From positions 1 to 8,481 of the forward strand of contig CAZYYO010000087.1 of NCBI GenBank assembly GCA_964650965.1: DNA of 8,481 bases, in the 5' to 3' direction. This document shows, in pieces, positions 7,342 to 8,481 of this stretch; the first letter of the stretch is position 1, and every line of letters starts with the position of its first letter. This DNA is from CAZYYO01 sp964650965. GTDB taxonomy: Bacteria; Bacillota; Clostridia; Lachnospirales; Lachnospiraceae. A model generated the notes under the pieces. The model did no database searches. It was given only the letters and a program-made list of their open reading frames with translations, and had not been told where the DNA came from. The position numbers and the translations under genes are program-made.

Positions 7342-8136
7342 ATGACATTAGAAGAGATGCGTATTGCAAAGCAGAGCAAAGGATATACCATTGCACAATT
7401 ATCGGAATTAACACAGATCCCTATTGGAACACTGCAGAAGATCTTTTCGGGAGAGACACAGGCTCCTAGATATGCAACAATGCAGGCAATCGAGCATGTT
7501 TTGAGCCCAAAGCAAAGTGATTATGCACAGGCAGACCATGTGGCAGAACCCGTGTCTTATGGAATTAGGGGAGAGAAGCAGCAGGGCCGGTATACAACGA
7601 AAGATTATTATGAGCTTCCGGACGAAAGAAGAGTAGAACTAATTGATGGCGAAATCTATGATATGAGTGCTCCATCTGCGGTGCATCAGGACATTGTATT
7701 AAACGCGGCATTTCAGCTTCGCCAGCAGATTCTTATGAAGAATGGAAGCTGTAAGGTGATGATTGCGCCGGTTGACGTACAGCTAGATTGCGATGACCGA
7801 ACAATGCTGCAGCCGGATGTGATGATTATTTGTGATCGGAATAAGATTCGTAAATGGGGAATACTAGGGGCACCGGATTTCGTCTTAGAGGTCATATCCG
7901 ACTCTACCAAGAAAAAAGATTACTTCAAAAAGATGATGAAATATATGGAAGCAGGTGTGAAAGAATACTGGATTGTGAATCCGTATAACCGTGAAGTGAC
8001 AATATATAATTTCATGTCAGAGGATGGACCAAAAGTATATCCTTTATCCGGGAAGGTTGGACTGGCACTATATGATGACATACAGATGGATTTGGATGAA
8101 GTGAACGAGGAGATTATGGAATATTTGGAGCAGTAA
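7342..8136 (+). CDS. Uma2-family (DUF820) PD-(D/E)XK nuclease-like protein with N-terminal helix-turn-helix
   Basis: The 264-residue protein joins two domains. Residues 1-55 form a Cro/Xre-like helix-turn-helix (YTIAQLSELTQIPIGTLQKI, then PRYATMQAIEHVL). A linker (about 56-82) leads to an Uma2 domain from about residue 83: VELIDGEIYDMS (98-109), D159 in QPDVMI and E183 in FVLEVIS, then STKKKDYFKKMMKY and EYWIVNP. D159, E183 and nearby lysines fit a PD-(D/E)XK-type metal-binding centre, so a nuclease fold is likely. The biological role of Uma2 proteins is poorly known, and catalytic activity is not shown by the sequence. Start choice is firm: AAGGAGG (7328-7334) stands seven bases before the ATG. 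No partner gene such as a methylase, antitoxin or transposase is adjacent. I recall such HTH-Uma2 fusions as frequent in Lachnospiraceae, often as single genes. Confidence 0.88.
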   Translation: MTLEEMRIAKQSKGYTIAQLSELTQIPIGTLQKIFSGETQAPRYATMQAIEHVLSPKQSDYAQADHVAEPVSYGIRGEKQQGRYTTKDYYELPDERRVELIDGEIYDMSAPSAVHQDIVLNAAFQLRQQILMKNGSCKVMIAPVDVQLDCDDRTMLQPDVMIICDRNKIRKWGILGAPDFVLEVISDSTKKKDYFKKMMKYMEAGVKEYWIVNPYNREVTIYNFMSEDGPKVYPLSGKVGLALYDDIQMDLDEVNEEIMEYLEQ

Positions 8137-8236
8137 GAAGAACTAAGGGCATAATCTTTGAGTGTATAATTTTTTGTCTCAGGTTTATCACAGTGAAGTT
8201 GATAATAAGATAAGAACAAAAACAACAAGAGAAAGA

Positions 8237-8262
8237 TATAAAGCAGAAATATCCTCCTATAT
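8237..8262 (+). promoter_or_regulatory. Weak flagellar-sigma (SigD/sigma-28)-like promoter before the receptor remnant
   Basis: CCTATAT (8256-8262) matches the sigma-28 -10 CCGATAT at 6/7. TATA (8237-8240) sits 15 bases upstream, where TAAA is expected; a true TAAA is at 8239-8242, but with only 13 bases of spacing. The element ends 33 bases before the ATG at 8296. Chemoreceptor genes are commonly under this sigma factor, which supports it, but the match is imperfect. A sigma-A -10 such as TATAGT (8260-8265) is an alternative without a clear -35. Confidence 0.22.
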
Positions 8263-8295
8263 AGTATAAGGAAAACAAAATCTGGAGGAGTTATA

Positions 8296-8430
8296 ATGAG
8301 GAAAAGAATTGGAACAAAAATATTTCTAATGATCTTGGTGCTTGTGATTATGTTCGTTATTAATGTGGTTGTAGCGAATCTTTCGTTAATGAAAACGAGG
8401 GATTCCATTCATGAGATTACAGATACATAG
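8296..8430 (+). pseudogene. N-terminal remnant of a second methyl-accepting chemotaxis protein (44 codons)
   Basis: A short frame of 44 codons ends at TAG (8428-8430). Its product begins MRKRIGTKIFLMILVLVIMF, closely like the start of the intact receptor at 5520 (MKRKIGVKVLAMVLVLAVLF): basic start, IG-x-K, one membrane segment (about 8-28), then a short hydrophilic stretch with a similar D-S/T-I pattern. A strong ribosome binding site (GGAGGAG, 8284-8290) lies five bases before the ATG, so it was, or is, translated. Sensor, HAMP and signalling domains are absent, and the DNA after the stop does not continue the receptor in any obvious frame. It looks like the 5' end of a receptor gene interrupted at about 8428-8432. 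A small membrane peptide is a less likely reading. It is a diverged paralogue, not a fresh copy. Confidence 0.6.
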
Positions 8431-8432
8431 GT

Positions 8433-8456
8433 AATTGATAAATGGTTTTATCAATT
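8433..8456. repeat. Perfect 10-bp inverted repeat (AATTGATAAA-TGGT-TTTATCAATT)
   Basis: The two 10-base arms (8433-8442 and 8447-8456) are exact inverted copies around a 4-base loop, two bases after the stop of the receptor remnant. With an AT-rich stem and no following T-tract it is a poor intrinsic terminator. Its place directly after an abrupt gene truncation would suit the sub-terminal structure of an inserted element. The window ends 25 bases later, so this cannot be decided here. Confidence 0.55.
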
Positions 8457-8458
8457 CC

Positions 8459-8467
8459 TGTGGATAA
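8459..8467 (-). promoter_or_regulatory. DnaA-box-like 9-mer (TTATCCACA on the minus strand)
   Basis: TGTGGATAA at 8459-8467 is the exact reverse complement of the consensus DnaA box TTATCCACA. It stands alone in the visible sequence, with no cluster, no AT-rich unwinding element and no dnaA, dnaN or plasmid rep gene. It may be a chance match, a regulatory DnaA site, or part of an element that begins near 8430. Confidence 0.3.
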
Positions 8468-8481
8468 CTCTCCTCTATATA

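Noticed and set aside
8181..8202. TTATCA...TGATAA inverted repeat after the HTH-Uma2 gene as a terminator
   Set aside because: The stem is six AT-rich bases with no T-run after it, while the T6 run (8170-8175) lies before it; too weak to call.
7920..8408. Hydrophobic 162-codon minus-strand frame that looks like a membrane protein
   Set aside because: It overlaps the end of the well-supported HTH-Uma2 gene and the receptor remnant on the other strand. Its hydrophobicity comes from reading AT-rich, A-rich plus-strand sequence backwards, and it has no recognisable family.
7342..8430. A new defence system built around the HTH-Uma2 protein
   Set aside because: Only one nuclease-like gene is present; no helicase, methylase, sensor, toxin-antitoxin partner or repeat array accompanies it, and its neighbours are chemoreceptor genes.

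Overview
This AT-rich window looks like a chromosomal segment from an anaerobic, probably motile Firmicute. Lachnospiraceae-like gut clostridia are the best guess, based on remembered family resemblance and not on any search. Supporting signs are strong GGAGG-type ribosome binding sites, the clostridial style of the chemoreceptor signalling domain, the HTH-Uma2 fusion, and the sugar-ABC/GH3/GH78 gene content.

Layout. Positions 1-51 hold a small GC palindrome downstream of a leftward AraC-family regulator (52-1101, minus). A divergent intergenic region (1102-1297) carries two back-to-back sigma-A-type promoters, with candidate operator repeats around the rightward one. Rightward come: a sugar-type ABC ATPase cut off after its first nucleotide-binding domain (1298-2050); the C-terminal half of a GH3 glycosidase (2047-2937); a complete GH78 alpha-L-rhamnosidase (2961-5504); and a complete methyl-accepting chemotaxis protein (5520-7253). 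These four are closely spaced and may share one transcript. After an 88-base gap with its own candidate promoter lies an HTH-Uma2 (PD-(D/E)XK-like) protein (7342-8136). The window ends with a 44-codon N-terminal remnant of a second chemoreceptor (8296-8430), a perfect 10-bp inverted repeat, and a consensus DnaA-box-like 9-mer.

Interpretation. The left two thirds reads as a sugar-responsive glycan-use locus: an AraC-type sensor, a sugar ABC transporter, two cytoplasmic glycosidases and a chemoreceptor. It has been damaged by an internal deletion. The ABC gene runs straight into the GH3 gene at about 2018-2026, so the second ATPase domain, any permease or binding-protein genes that stood between, and the N-terminal half of the GH3 barrel are missing. 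By chance the junction leaves a GTGA stop/start overlap with a Shine-Dalgarno-like sequence, so the GH3 remnant may still be translated. The rhamnosidase and chemoreceptor downstream look intact. I see no tRNA, rRNA, CRISPR array or complete mobile element. Nothing here amounts to a convincing new multi-gene system; the deletion fusion, the HTH-Uma2 protein and the truncated receptor at the right edge most deserve a second look.
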